Positions 46,188-54,634 of a DNA stretch of 64,000 nucleotides are shown here, in pieces. This DNA is from JBNKVT01 sp050299335. GTDB lineage: Bacteria > Pseudomonadota > Alphaproteobacteria > Rhodobacterales > Rhodobacteraceae. Where the stretch lies: contig JBNKVT010000021.1 of assembly GCA_050299335.1 (NCBI GenBank), forward strand, positions 62,001 to 126,000, written 5' to 3'. Every line of letters begins with the position of its first letter. Within the stretch, counting starts at the first letter, position 1. The translations under genes were made by a program, and so were the position numbers. The notes beneath the pieces were generated by a model that saw nothing but the letters and a program-made list of their open reading frames with translations, was not told where the DNA came from and ran no database searches.

Positions 46188-47324
46188 TCAGTCGCGCAGA
46201 CGCACGAGGTCGTTCATCAGACCGTCGGTCCCGCTATGGACCGTCAGCCGTTCGACCTTGCCCGCGATCGCCTCCAGAGCCTCCAGCTCCTTCAGCCGCA
46301 GCATGACCGGGTTCTCGGCCATGACCTTGGCGGTGTTCAGGAGGCTCCGCGTCGCGTTGGTCTCCTCGCGCCGACGGATGACGTTCGCCTCTGCCGCCTT
46401 CTGGGCCGCGACCACCTGGTTGAGGATGTCGCGCATCTCCCCCGGCAGGACGATGTCCTTCAGGGCGATCGCGCCCACCTCGACCCCGATCCCGGCCATC
46501 TCGGCCCGGACCGCCTCGGCGGCCGCCGCGTCAACGCTGACCTTCTCGGCCAGCAGCTGATCGAGGCTCATGGCCCCTAGCGTCTTGCGGAACGCGAACT
46601 GCAGCGCCCGGTGCAGGGCTTCCTCGAAGTCCTTCACCTCGCCGGCCACCTTGACCGGATCGGTGACCCGGAAATCGGCGGCCAGGTTGACGCGCAGGCT
46701 CACCCGGTCGCGGGTCAGGATTTCCTGGCCCACAACGTCATGCGCCCGCCAACGCAGGTCGATCAGCCGAACGGCAACCTTGGCGCCTGCGTTCCAGAAC
46801 CGGTGCGTCCCCGGCTTCAGAACCCGCTCCTGCGCCCCGTCGAGGCTCATCAGCCCGACATGGGCTTCCGGCACCTCGAAGCTCAGCACGCTGTCGCTGA
46901 TCCCGGCCTGTGCCAGCCGCTTGGCCAGCTTCGCCTCGACCTCGAGACCATCGCCCAGATCGATCCGCTCGACGCTCCACGGCCCCGCGTCCTTCCACAG
47001 CACGACCCGGTTCTCCGGGCGCAGCACCCGGTTGAACCGGCCGTCGCGCTCCAGCAGAACCACCTCGTCCTTGGCCGCACGGACCTCCAGAAGATGCGCC
47101 TCCGCCAGGTCCGGCCGCTCGCGCATGAGGGCCTGCCGCAGGTCACTGGTGAACTCGGGCCGGTTCAGGTCATGGATATCGACGCGCGTCTCGCGGACCT
47201 TGATCCGGTGCTCGCCCGCGCCGAGGATCCCGGCGAATTTCCCCTTCACCAGCACGATCACGCGCTGGTTCTCCTGAACCGTCACCCGGCGGAAACCGAG
47301 CAGTTTTTCCATCAGTTTCATCAT
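46188..47324 (-). CDS. slipin (stomatin/SPFH-domain) protein
   Basis: A 378-residue SPFH/band-7 protein. The conserved core is about residues 165-345, including RVNLAADFRVTDPVK and GVEVGAIALKDIVLPGEMRDILNQVVAAQKAAEANVIRRREE, the slipin signature. An unusual N-terminal half (residues 1-150) partly repeats the same fold (VTVQENQRVIVLVKGKFAGIL). There is no obvious transmembrane helix, so association with membranes is probably peripheral. Such proteins scaffold membrane microdomains. It is monocistronic with its own terminator. Confidence 0.9.
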   Translation of the reverse strand: MMKLMEKLLGFRRVTVQENQRVIVLVKGKFAGILGAGEHRIKVRETRVDIHDLNRPEFTSDLRQALMRERPDLAEAHLLEVRAAKDEVVLLERDGRFNRVLRPENRVVLWKDAGPWSVERIDLGDGLEVEAKLAKRLAQAGISDSVLSFEVPEAHVGLMSLDGAQERVLKPGTHRFWNAGAKVAVRLIDLRWRAHDVVGQEILTRDRVSLRVNLAADFRVTDPVKVAGEVKDFEEALHRALQFAFRKTLGAMSLDQLLAEKVSVDAAAAEAVRAEMAGIGVEVGAIALKDIVLPGEMRDILNQVVAAQKAAEANVIRRREETNATRSLLNTAKVMAENPVMLRLKELEALEAIAGKVERLTVHSGTDGLMNDLVRLRD

Positions 47325-47689
47325 CGTTCACATTCCTTCTGTATCTAACGCATCCGCGCCAAACTCCTGTTTTCATGCCCTGACAAGGGACTTGGTTAGG
47401 GCCTCCCGGGAAGGAGGCGGTTGGAAGACCCCGGGACCGGCTGACCTGTCCGAAGCGCGGGCGTCGGGCGAGCGGGGGCGGGGCGGTGCGCGGCGGGGTC
47501 GAGAGGATCGAGACCCGCCCTTCCCGGCCACACCCGGCCCGACCCGTCATCCCTCCGCCGGCCCCCCGTCCAGGGCGAACCCGGCCTTTGCCGCCTCTCC
47601 CGAAGGATCGGCGGTGCCGGACCGGCCTCGCAGGCCGGTCCCGGAGCCCATTTCAGATGCCAGAACCTAAATCTGGTGGCTTGGAAAGC
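47325..47689. other. gene-free region upstream of slipin
   Basis: Very G+C-rich sequence with no supported gene. A strong hairpin, CCGGACCGGCCT-cgc-AGGCCGGTCCCGG, lies at about 47619-47646 just downstream of the tRNA-like pair (minus strand). It has no T tract. The slipin promoter should lie near 47330-47400. Confidence 0.4.
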
Positions 47690-47762
47690 CGTTGATGGTG
47701 GGATTCGAACCCACTACCGACAGATTAACAGTCTGCTGCTCTACCCGATGAGCTACATCGTC
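47690..47762 (-). tRNA. tRNA-Asn(GTT)-like sequence with imperfect acceptor stem
   Basis: Folds as a cloverleaf on the minus strand: D stem GCTC/GAGC, anticodon stem GCAGA/TCTGT, loop CTGTTAA with anticodon GTT (Asn), variable CGGTA, T arm GTGGG-TTCGAAT-CCCAC. The acceptor stem GACGATG/CATCAAC has two mismatches (pairs 2-71 and 3-70) and no encoded CCA. It lies one base after another tRNA-like gene. It may be functional, edited or decaying. Confidence 0.6.
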
Positions 47763-47763
47763 G

Positions 47764-47836
47764 TGGTCGACATGAACGGACTCGAACCGCTGACCTCCGG
47801 GTCACCCCCGGCGCTCTACCCCTGAGCTACATCCCG
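47764..47836 (-). tRNA. irregular tRNA-like sequence with encoded CCA
   Basis: Minus strand. Acceptor stem CGGGATG/CATGTCG (one mismatch and one wobble), D arm GCTCAGGGGTAGAGC, T arm with TTCGAGT, discriminator A and encoded CCA. The anticodon arm is abnormal: the best stem, CCGGG/CCCGG, leaves only a five-base loop (GGTGA). A seven-base alternative would put G at position 33 and read GTG. I cannot assign an amino acid. It is probably degenerate or specialised. Confidence 0.45.
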
Positions 47837-48101
47837 TATCCCGTCACGACCTCGCGCCCCTGGCATACGGGACTGGCAAGGCCAGCCGCACCGGGGAAGG
47901 ATCACACCTCCGCCCGCTAGGATCCGTCCGGTCATCGTCGGGAGGCGCTGCATAGTCCGGCAGCGCGAGTCGGATCAACGCTTCCGAGCCTTCCCCTGCG
48001 TCACCCCGCCGCACCGTTGCCGCCCCGCCACAAAAATCGGCCTCCGCGCAACATCCTATCGCGCTTCCCTTCCGCGCCTTTCGCAGTCTATCCTCTGCCC
48101 C
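47837..48101. other. intergenic region, nothing identified
   Basis: Between the tRNA-like pair and the secreted-protein gene. G+C-rich, with no convincing reading frame, terminator or repeat that I can identify. It should contain the promoters of both flanking units. Confidence 0.3.
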
Positions 48102-48533
48102 ATGCGTATCTTGCCACTTCTGCTTGCGGTGCTCCTCGCCGCCCCGCTCACCGCGCAGCCCTTCCCGGGACCCGACTTTTTCGCCGGCAGCTACGAGGTC
48201 ACCGGCCGCAGTCCGGGTGCGGACGGGTTGCCGTTTTCCGACTGGCTGCACATCCAGCCGGAGGCGGGCGCGGAGCCCGACCGGATGATCCTGTCTTCCT
48301 GCCGCTCCGGCACCGGCGGCCTCTGGCCCGCTCAGCTCGTCCACGAAGGCCAGGCTCCCTACGAAGGCCGCCTCGGTGACTGGCAGCTCTTCTGCCGCTT
48401 CGCTACCGATAGCGACAACTACCCCCGCCTCACCTGCTACGCGCTCGACAGCGAAACCGACGAGATCCCCGGCCTCCTCACATTCTGGCCCGCCCACTGG
48501 CCGACGCCCGCCCACGCCGCGTCCTGCGACTGA
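48102..48533 (+). CDS. small secreted hypothetical protein
   Basis: A 143-residue protein with a Sec signal peptide (residues 1-18, MRILPLLLAVLLAAPLTA). The mature part has four cysteines (SSCRSG, LFCRF, LTCYA, ASCD), suggesting two disulfides in the periplasm, and several Trp/Phe residues. No family is recognised. It is followed by the mosaic repeat and precedes no co-directional gene. Confidence 0.75.
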   Translation: MRILPLLLAVLLAAPLTAQPFPGPDFFAGSYEVTGRSPGADGLPFSDWLHIQPEAGAEPDRMILSSCRSGTGGLWPAQLVHEGQAPYEGRLGDWQLFCRFATDSDNYPRLTCYALDSETDEIPGLLTFWPAHWPTPAHAASCD

Positions 48534-49161
48534 CGCCCCTTTATCCTCCTTCTTGAAAATACTCCCGCCGGAGGCTCCCGTCCGCGCGCCCCGACCCGAG
48601 CGCTGCCCGCCAGTCACGAAACGGACTCCTCTCTCCCTGTCAGGGCAGGGCAATTGCATTTGGGTCCGCCTGTCACGGGAAACCCGCCTGAGGTTCGGTT
48701 TCCTCCATTCGAGCCAACCCCCAATCCCGCCCCAAACTCACAATCCCGCCGTCCCCATCCCTCCCCGCTCCACACCCGCACGGTGCGACCAGCACCGGGC
48801 CAAGCCCGACCCATCCGAGGGGCGGGCGCGTTGCTGACGCTCGCTCGGAGCGGCCCGCTCGGAAGTAACTGCGCCATAAAGTGGTCCGCAGAGGGCTCCG
48901 GACAGCGCCCACCCTGGGTCGGGCTTGGCCCTCATTTCGAAGTCCCGGCAGGGCAGGGCAGATTTCGGGAAGGTGCAGGATCAGGGCGGGCAAAGTGAAT
49001 GCGAAGGAGACAATACTTTCAGATGCGATTGCCCTGCCCTGTCATGGGGAGGGGCCGGGGGAGGGGGTTTGTGCATCCGACCCGGCAAAATCCAGGAAAC
49101 GCACATGAAACCTCAAAATTTCAGAATGATAGCCCGCGCTTCCCAGTGAAATGCCCCAGCC
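48534..49161. repeat. mosaic MITE-like repeat, copy B (about 48625-49050)
   Basis: Inverted relative to copy A at 2912-3380, with perfect matches of 82 bp (48647-48728) and 94 bp (48868-48961). The ends carry inverted copies of CAGGGCAGGGCAAT(T/C)GCAT, near 48641-48660 and 49017-49045. It lacks the 65-bp insert of copy A with the GAAACGCTCCA hairpin. No transposase gene or plausible ORF is present. Confidence 0.78.
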
Positions 49162-49722
49162 TCACGTCGCTGGCTGCAACGTCCCCGCCTTCACCCGGCA
49201 GAACGCATCATGGATTTCATGATACAGGCTCACCCGCTCCTCCGGGCTCAGAAACGCCCCCAGCTCGATCTCGCGGCCATTGCCGTCAAGGGTCAGGTAG
49301 TTCTCGATCCGGGCGTTTTTATAGAGCTGCAACCTCACCCAGAACGGGTTCGCATCCCAGGTCTTCACCCGCCCGAACGGATCGCGCCTTGTGACGGTGA
49401 TCAGGTCCGGCCAGACATTGACCTCCTCGGTCAGCCGCCCATCATAATAGCTCCGCTTCAGCGCCAGATAGAGCATCAGCAAAGCCCCTGCCAGGAAGGG
49501 GATCAGGAAGGCCCCGACCTTGGTGCCCAGGAGCGGCAGCAGCGGGAAACACATGGCTGTGGCAGTGAGCCAGAGGATGGTGCGGAACTCGTCCTGGGAC
49601 AACGACCGGTTCGGCCAGAGCACGAAGGACAGCGCAGGCGGGTCCTCGCGGGGATGGTCCCACGCCGGGGCAGCCTTGCCCTCGATGCCGGTACTGTCTG
49701 ACATGTCGGGCTGATGATCCAT
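49162..49722 (-). CDS. DUF2244 membrane protein
   Basis: A 186-residue protein of the DUF2244 family: FVLWPNRSLSQDEFRTIL, then two adjacent transmembrane helices (about residues 48-85), then a cytoplasmic beta-rich domain (ITVTRRDPFGRVKTW and ANPFWVRLQL). In alphaproteobacteria this family is often encoded beside cytochrome oxidase genes. That is the case here, downstream of ctaD on the same strand. Its role is not established. Confidence 0.87.
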   Translation of the reverse strand: MDHQPDMSDSTGIEGKAAPAWDHPREDPPALSFVLWPNRSLSQDEFRTILWLTATAMCFPLLPLLGTKVGAFLIPFLAGALLMLYLALKRSYYDGRLTEEVNVWPDLITVTRRDPFGRVKTWDANPFWVRLQLYKNARIENYLTLDGNGREIELGAFLSPEERVSLYHEIHDAFCRVKAGTLQPAT

Positions 49723-49828
49723 CAGGGCCCCTGTCGCTGGTCACACAAATCCTGCCTCGGCAGTGGAACAAGCCTAGGCCCGGACGGCGAAATAGGCAAG
49801 CGACATTCAACGGGACCAAGGTCCGGGT

Positions 49829-50341
49829 TCAAGAGGTCTCACCACCCGCCCGAGGCCCTCTGAGCAGGGCGTGAGCGACGATTCCGATGAACAGGACAAG
49901 GGAAAGCACCGTCAGGAAGGCCCCGACGGACGAGATAAAATTTATCTGCGCAAACGCCTCGGGATAGTCGATATACCGCCGCGGCATCCCCTGCCGCCCA
50001 AGATAGTACTGCGGAAAGAATGTCAGGCAGATGCCGCCAAACATCATCCAGAACTGCACCTTGCCCCAGAAAATGGACAAGTGCCGCCCGGTGACCCGCC
50101 CGAACCAGTGATAGAAGGCGGCGAAGAACAGGAAAACCGCCCCGAACGACATCACATAGTGAAAATGCGCCACCACGTAATAGGTATCGTGATAGGCGCG
50201 GTCGATCGGGGGCCGGTTCAGCTTCCAGCCGATCCAACCGCCCACGGCGATCAGGAACAGCAGGCCGAAGATCCACAGAAGCGGCAGCTTCACCTCGGCA
50301 AGCCCGCGCCACAGGCTCCTGATCCATTCCTGAAACGTCAC
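49829..50341 (-). CDS. C-terminal fragment paralogue of cytochrome c oxidase subunit I
   Basis: A 170-residue open frame, GTG start, that aligns with the last third of CtaD encoded just upstream, at roughly 60% identity by eye over about 150 residues. It keeps the YHDTYYVVAHFHYVMS helix with both haem-ligand histidines, WGKVQFWMMF, and LGRQGMPRRYIDYPE, but lacks the first eight or so helices, including CuB ligands and the Tyr-His crosslink. It has no internal stops, so decay is recent or the fragment is retained. It lies beyond a hairpin terminator after ctaD. Confidence 0.72.
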   Translation of the reverse strand: MTFQEWIRSLWRGLAEVKLPLLWIFGLLFLIAVGGWIGWKLNRPPIDRAYHDTYYVVAHFHYVMSFGAVFLFFAAFYHWFGRVTGRHLSIFWGKVQFWMMFGGICLTFFPQYYLGRQGMPRRYIDYPEAFAQINFISSVGAFLTVLSLVLFIGIVAHALLRGPRAGGETS

Positions 50342-50358
50342 ACCACCCCCCGCTTCAA

Positions 50359-50392
50359 GGAAAAGGCCGCAGATCGCGCTGCGGCCTTTTCC
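50359..50392. terminator. bidirectional hairpin terminator after ctaD
   Basis: A 14-bp perfect stem, GGAAAAGGCCGCAG/CTGCGGCCTTTTCC, with loop ATCGCG. Read on the minus strand it follows the ctaD stop by 19 bases and ends in CCTTTTCC. It separates ctaD from its fragment paralogue. Confidence 0.75.
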
Positions 50393-50411
50393 AAGTCCAA
50401 TTCAACCGGTC

Positions 50412-52040
50412 TCAGTGCCCGGGATGCTTGTCCCACATGTCCTGCGTCGGCAGCGTCTCGAACGTGTGTTCGGGCGGCGGATTGGGCAGGGTCCATTCAA
50501 GGGTGTCGGCATATTCGCCCCAGTAATCCGGCTCGGTCACCAGCGCCCCTTTGCGGAGCGTGTAGAAGACGATGCCGAAGAACAGCAGGAAGGACGCACC
50601 AGAGATGAACGCCCCGATGGACGAGACGAAGTTCCACTGGGCGAACTGCTCGGGGTAGTCAATATACCGCCGCGGCATCCCCTGCCGCCCGAGGAAGTGC
50701 TGCGGGAAGAATGTCAGGTTGGCGCCGATGAACATCATCCAGAAATGCACCTTGCCCCACATCTCGGGATATTGCCTGCCGGACATCTTGCCGATCCAGT
50801 AATAGGCCCCGGCGAAGATGCCGAAGACGGCACCGAGGCTCATCACATAGTGGAAATGGGCGACGACATAGTAGGTGTCGTGATAGGCCCGGTCGATGGG
50901 CGCCTGGGACAGCACCACGCCGGTCACACCGCCAACGGTGAACAGGAACAGGAAGCCGATGGCCCAGAGCATCGGCGTCTTCAGCTCGATCGAGCCGCCC
51001 CACATGGTGGCGATCCACGAGAAGATCTTCACGCCCGTCGGCACCGCGATCACCATCGTCGCCAGCATGAAATAGCTCTGCTGCCGGACCGACATGCCGA
51101 CCGTGTACATATGGTGCGCCCAGACAACAAAGCCCAGCGCCCCGATGGCGATCATCGCAAAGACCATCGGCAGATAGCCGAAGATCGGCTTTTTCGAGAA
51201 GGTCGCAATGACATGGGACACGATCCCGAAGGCCGGCACGATGACGATATAGACCTCGGGATGGCCGAAGAACCACAGGATGTGCTGATAGAGGATCGGG
51301 TCGCCGCCACCGGCCGCATCGAAGAAGGTGGTGCCGAAATTCCGGTCGGTCAGCAACATGGTGATGGCGCCCGCCAGCACCGGCAGCGACAGAAGGATCA
51401 GGAAGGCTGTGACCATGATCGACCAGGCGAAAAGCGGAACCTTGAACAGCGTCATGCCCGGGGCGCGCATATTCAGGAAGGTTGTAATCATGTTGATCGC
51501 ACCAAGGATCGACGAGGCCCCCGACAGGTGCACGGCGAAGATCGCGAGGTCCGTGGACCAGCCCGCTTCGTTTGTCGATAGCGGCGCGTAAAGCACCCAG
51601 CCGATGCCCGATCCAAGCTGCCCGTTACCGCCCGGTGACACCACTGACAGCACCGCCAGCGAGGACCCCGCGACATACAGCCAGAACGAGAGGTTGTTCA
51701 TCCGCGGGAAGGCCATGTCGGGCGCGCCGATCATCAGCGGCATGAAATAGTTGCCGAAACCGCCGAAAAGCGCCGGAATGACCACGAAGAACATCATCAG
51801 GATGCCGTGGGCGGTCACCATGACGTTCCACAGATGGCCGTTCGGTTCGCCGTCGAGCAGCATGTACTGCACGCCCGGCTCCATCAGTTCCAGCCGCATA
51901 TACATGGTGAAGGCGACCGAGATGAAGCCAAGCGCCGCCGAGACCACCAGATAGAGGATACCGATATCCTTGTGGTTGGTGGACATGAACCAGCGGGTGA
52001 AGAAGCCGCGTTCGTCGTGATGTGCCGTTGCGTCAGCCAT
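50412..52040 (-). CDS. ctaD: cytochrome c oxidase subunit I (aa3-type)
   Basis: A 542-residue haem-copper oxidase subunit with twelve transmembrane helices. The start MADATAHHDERGFFTRWFMSTNHKDIG is chosen (ATG 52040, GGGAGA upstream). An upstream extension lacks homology. Key motifs: MMFFVVIPALFGGFGNYF, LWFFGHPEVY (CuB His and Tyr), HHMYTVGM, and AHFHYVMS (haem a3 and a ligands). It receives electrons from cytochrome c, whose maturation genes are also in this window. Subunits II and III are not adjacent. Confidence 0.97.
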   Translation of the reverse strand: MADATAHHDERGFFTRWFMSTNHKDIGILYLVVSAALGFISVAFTMYMRLELMEPGVQYMLLDGEPNGHLWNVMVTAHGILMMFFVVIPALFGGFGNYFMPLMIGAPDMAFPRMNNLSFWLYVAGSSLAVLSVVSPGGNGQLGSGIGWVLYAPLSTNEAGWSTDLAIFAVHLSGASSILGAINMITTFLNMRAPGMTLFKVPLFAWSIMVTAFLILLSLPVLAGAITMLLTDRNFGTTFFDAAGGGDPILYQHILWFFGHPEVYIVIVPAFGIVSHVIATFSKKPIFGYLPMVFAMIAIGALGFVVWAHHMYTVGMSVRQQSYFMLATMVIAVPTGVKIFSWIATMWGGSIELKTPMLWAIGFLFLFTVGGVTGVVLSQAPIDRAYHDTYYVVAHFHYVMSLGAVFGIFAGAYYWIGKMSGRQYPEMWGKVHFWMMFIGANLTFFPQHFLGRQGMPRRYIDYPEQFAQWNFVSSIGAFISGASFLLFFGIVFYTLRKGALVTEPDYWGEYADTLEWTLPNPPPEHTFETLPTQDMWDKHPGH

Positions 52041-52257
52041 TCGTTTAAGTCTCCCGAGACCCTTGACGGTCGTTCCGGTGCCGCATGAGACAGGCAAGGC
52101 GGAACCCGCCTGCCGCGGCACGAATTTGCCCGGCACCATAGTGACCCGGACCCGATTGCTCAAGCCAAATGCGCCGGACCCGGCGGTCGAATTGTCGCGG
52201 TCGCAATGGTTAAAATACCGTGAAATTGCCGTAGGTTTCGCCGCCCGGGCGGCGTTT

Positions 52258-53004
52258 TCAGTCTCCGAGACGCCGCCGTGCCGATTTCGCCAGCATCACC
52301 AGCCTCGGCAGGGCCTGGACGGAATCCTCCAGCGGCCTGTCGAACCACAGCCGCCTTGCCGCGTCGCCCAGCACCAGATCGATCCCCTCGGCATCGATCC
52401 CCGTCAGCCGCCAGTTGCCGGGCTCGGCACCTGCGAGACGGGCATAGAGGGAAACCGCATCGGAATGGTCGGCATTCATGTGATCGAGAATTCCGGGCTC
52501 GGCGGTGGCGAGACCTGCGCAGTCCGGGGCCAGAAGATCGCTGCCGGTCAGCTCAAATGCCTTGCCGAACCCGCCATTGAGCGCGGCCCGCTCCAGCTGG
52601 ATGCGCCAGAAGGCGAAATCGGGAAAATCGGCGTAGAGAGCGGATTTGGGCTGGCGGGAAAGCACCCGGGCGCGGGCCTGCGCCCGGTCGTCTCCTGCCA
52701 GCATTTCCGCCTTTCCGATCAAGGTGATACGCGGATGCGCCAGCGGATCTCCCTTTCCGGGCTCGCCGACCAGCAGCGAGGCCCGGGAATCGGCCTCAAG
52801 AGCGGCGAAATGGCCCGAAAGCCGCGAGATCAGGATTAGGGGATGGCCGGCATGATCGGTGGCCAGTGCCACGCGGCTGGCCAGGGGGCTGCCTGTAGTG
52901 GGATCGAGGCAGGCGAGCGCGCCGAAACGGGCGGTGCGCAGAAGGGTCTTGGCCAGTCTTCTGGCCTCGTCATCGGTCGGGCGGAGCGTTTCTGGCGGTG
53001 GCAT
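52258..53004 (-). CDS. HugZ-like haem-utilisation/PPOX protein
   Basis: A 248-residue protein. Residues about 10-150 are a pyridoxamine-phosphate-oxidase-like split barrel (RFGALACLDPTTGSPLASRV) and about 165-240 a DUF2470-type domain with DHMNADHSDAV. This arrangement is that of HugZ-family haem-binding or haem-degrading proteins. Several lack true oxidase activity, and key haem ligands cannot be confirmed by eye. It is not linked to haem-uptake genes here. Confidence 0.84.
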   Translation of the reverse strand: MPPPETLRPTDDEARRLAKTLLRTARFGALACLDPTTGSPLASRVALATDHAGHPLILISRLSGHFAALEADSRASLLVGEPGKGDPLAHPRITLIGKAEMLAGDDRAQARARVLSRQPKSALYADFPDFAFWRIQLERAALNGGFGKAFELTGSDLLAPDCAGLATAEPGILDHMNADHSDAVSLYARLAGAEPGNWRLTGIDAEGIDLVLGDAARRLWFDRPLEDSVQALPRLVMLAKSARRRLGD

Positions 53005-53040
53005 CGTCGTTCAGGTCAGCCTTCCGGTCAGCGCAGGGAA

Positions 53041-53562
53041 TCAGCCGCCGATCAGCGGCCCCTGAGCCCCGCGCTGTCCGAGGACCTGGACCCACCACAG
53101 CTTGCCGTTGGTTTCCTGATACCAGCCGAAACCGATCTCGTTCGAACGCGGATTGGCCATGACGCGGCGGGTGGAGGGGTCTGACAGCCAGCTCTGGATC
53201 AGGGTGAACTCGTCGTCGAAGCTTTCGGAGATATTCTCGCCGGTCACCTGCCCGCGATACCCGGCGCGGTCGGCGCGGTCCTTGGGCGAGGTGCCGTCCG
53301 ATCCGAAATGCCAGGCGCGTTTCTGCACCGACATGTCGCGGGCATGGGTGCGCGCGGCGGCGGTCAGTTCGGGCGAGACCTGCACCGGACCCATGCCGTT
53401 CTCGGCGCGAAAGGCGTTCACGGTATCGACATGGCGGGTGATGATGGCGTCGGTGTCCCGCGGCGAAATGATCGGCACGCCGCCTGCGCCGGTGGTCGGG
53501 GTCGGATCGCAGCCGGCAAGTGCGAGGGGGACAAGTACGACAAGGAACAGGGCACGAATCAT
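53041..53562 (-). CDS. CAP-domain lipoprotein
   Basis: A 173-residue CAP/SCP (CRISP-like) domain protein. The signal ends in lipobox LALAGC. The mature domain has the family residues HVDTVNAFRAENG, ARTHARDM, the GENIS segment and GFGWYQE. CAP domains are secreted and of varied or unknown enzymatic role in bacteria. The ATG at 53562 is preferred since the signal peptide begins there. Confidence 0.87.
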   Translation of the reverse strand: MIRALFLVVLVPLALAGCDPTPTTGAGGVPIISPRDTDAIITRHVDTVNAFRAENGMGPVQVSPELTAAARTHARDMSVQKRAWHFGSDGTSPKDRADRAGYRGQVTGENISESFDDEFTLIQSWLSDPSTRRVMANPRSNEIGFGWYQETNGKLWWVQVLGQRGAQGPLIGG

Positions 53563-53664
53563 GAAATGGCTCTTCTTGGGACTGTGGCAACAGACTGCTG
53601 CTCGGCGCATGCTCTAGCGCGATTGGCGCATGGATTCAAACGCATCTTGGCGCTTGGCAAAAAA

Positions 53665-53682
53665 GTGACACCGATCTGTCAC
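53665..53682. promoter_or_regulatory. candidate operator GTGACA-N6-TGTCAC
   Basis: Perfect inverted repeat of two 6-base half-sites with 6-base spacing, in the divergent region between the CAP lipoprotein and L,D-transpeptidase genes. The geometry fits a dimeric helix-turn-helix regulator. The regulator is not identified. Confidence 0.4.
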
Positions 53683-53762
53683 GCGACACCGTGAATCGCC
53701 TTGATCCGGCGAATCATGCTAGGGTCCGGACTTTCCGGATTGGCCAGATTGAGTAGTGGATC

Positions 53763-54410
53763 ATGAGCGACAACACCGACACCAGACTAGACCGCCGCAG
53801 CTTTGCAAGACTGACGGCGGGATTCGGCCTGAGCGCGGCCGGCCTTCTGACCGGCGCCTGCTCGACCGCCTCCGATATCGCCGCACCTGCGGACGAGAGC
53901 CTCTCCAGCCGCGGGTCCGAGCCCCTGCCGGGCACGGGCGCCGAGCTCGACCGCCGGGTCTCGGGTTTCTCCGCGATGCGGTGGCAGGACCATTTCAGCT
54001 CGCTTTCAGGTGGCGCGATCCTGGTGGATATTTCCTCTCGGTCGCTACATTTCTGGCCCGCTGACGGGTCGTATTACAAGGTCTACCCGACCTCGGTGCC
54101 ACTGACCCAGGAAATGACCCGCAGGGGCCGGACCTCGATTGTGCGCAAGCAGGTCGGACCGGATTGGCGCCCGACCCCGAACATGTTGCAGCGTGATCCG
54201 AGCCTGCCGCCTTATGTCGGCCCCGGCCCGCAGAACCCTCTGGGGACCCATGCGCTCTATCTCGGCTGGACCTATTACCGGATTCACGGCACCAACGACA
54301 CCCGCAAGATCGGGCGGAAATCCTCGAATGGCTGTATCGGGCTCTATAACGAGCATATCGCCGAACTGTTCGAGGCCACCAGGGTCGGCACCCAGGTCAA
54401 GGTCGTCTGA
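53763..54410 (+). CDS. L,D-transpeptidase (YkuD domain), Tat-type lipoprotein
   Basis: A 215-residue envelope protein. The N-terminus has a twin-arginine motif (DRRSFARL) and, after the hydrophobic stretch, a lipobox-like LTGAC, so it may be Tat-exported and lipidated. The catalytic YkuD domain has His175 (HGTND) and Cys191 (SNGCIGLYN). These enzymes make 3-3 crosslinks in peptidoglycan or attach proteins to it. It diverges from the CAP lipoprotein over a shared control region. Confidence 0.91.
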   Translation: MSDNTDTRLDRRSFARLTAGFGLSAAGLLTGACSTASDIAAPADESLSSRGSEPLPGTGAELDRRVSGFSAMRWQDHFSSLSGGAILVDISSRSLHFWPADGSYYKVYPTSVPLTQEMTRRGRTSIVRKQVGPDWRPTPNMLQRDPSLPPYVGPGPQNPLGTHALYLGWTYYRIHGTNDTRKIGRKSSNGCIGLYNEHIAELFEATRVGTQVKVV

Positions 54411-54634
54411 CCGGTCGGCCGTCGTCCATTGCCGCTGTGCTCGGTCAGACGACCTCGGGCCGGATGGTGGTCAGCAAAGGTCCGATGTCTTGCACACAGG
54501 CCACAGTTTGCGATTTTATACTGGCCCTGCATTGCGTCGGTTGCATCCGCGAGGCTTGTCGAGGTAAGTGGGGCGGGTATCAACCGGCTCGCCGTGTCAT
54601 CATCGGGTAATTCTGGGGCCAACAGGAGAAGAAC

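Noticed and set aside
47325..47690. Overlapping short frames upstream of the slipin gene
   Set aside because: Arg/Pro/Gly-rich translations from G+C-rich DNA, with no start signal.
50412..52163. Longer CtaD start 41 codons upstream
   Set aside because: The extra residues are not conserved in subunit I, and the ATG at 52040 has a suitable GGGAGA site.
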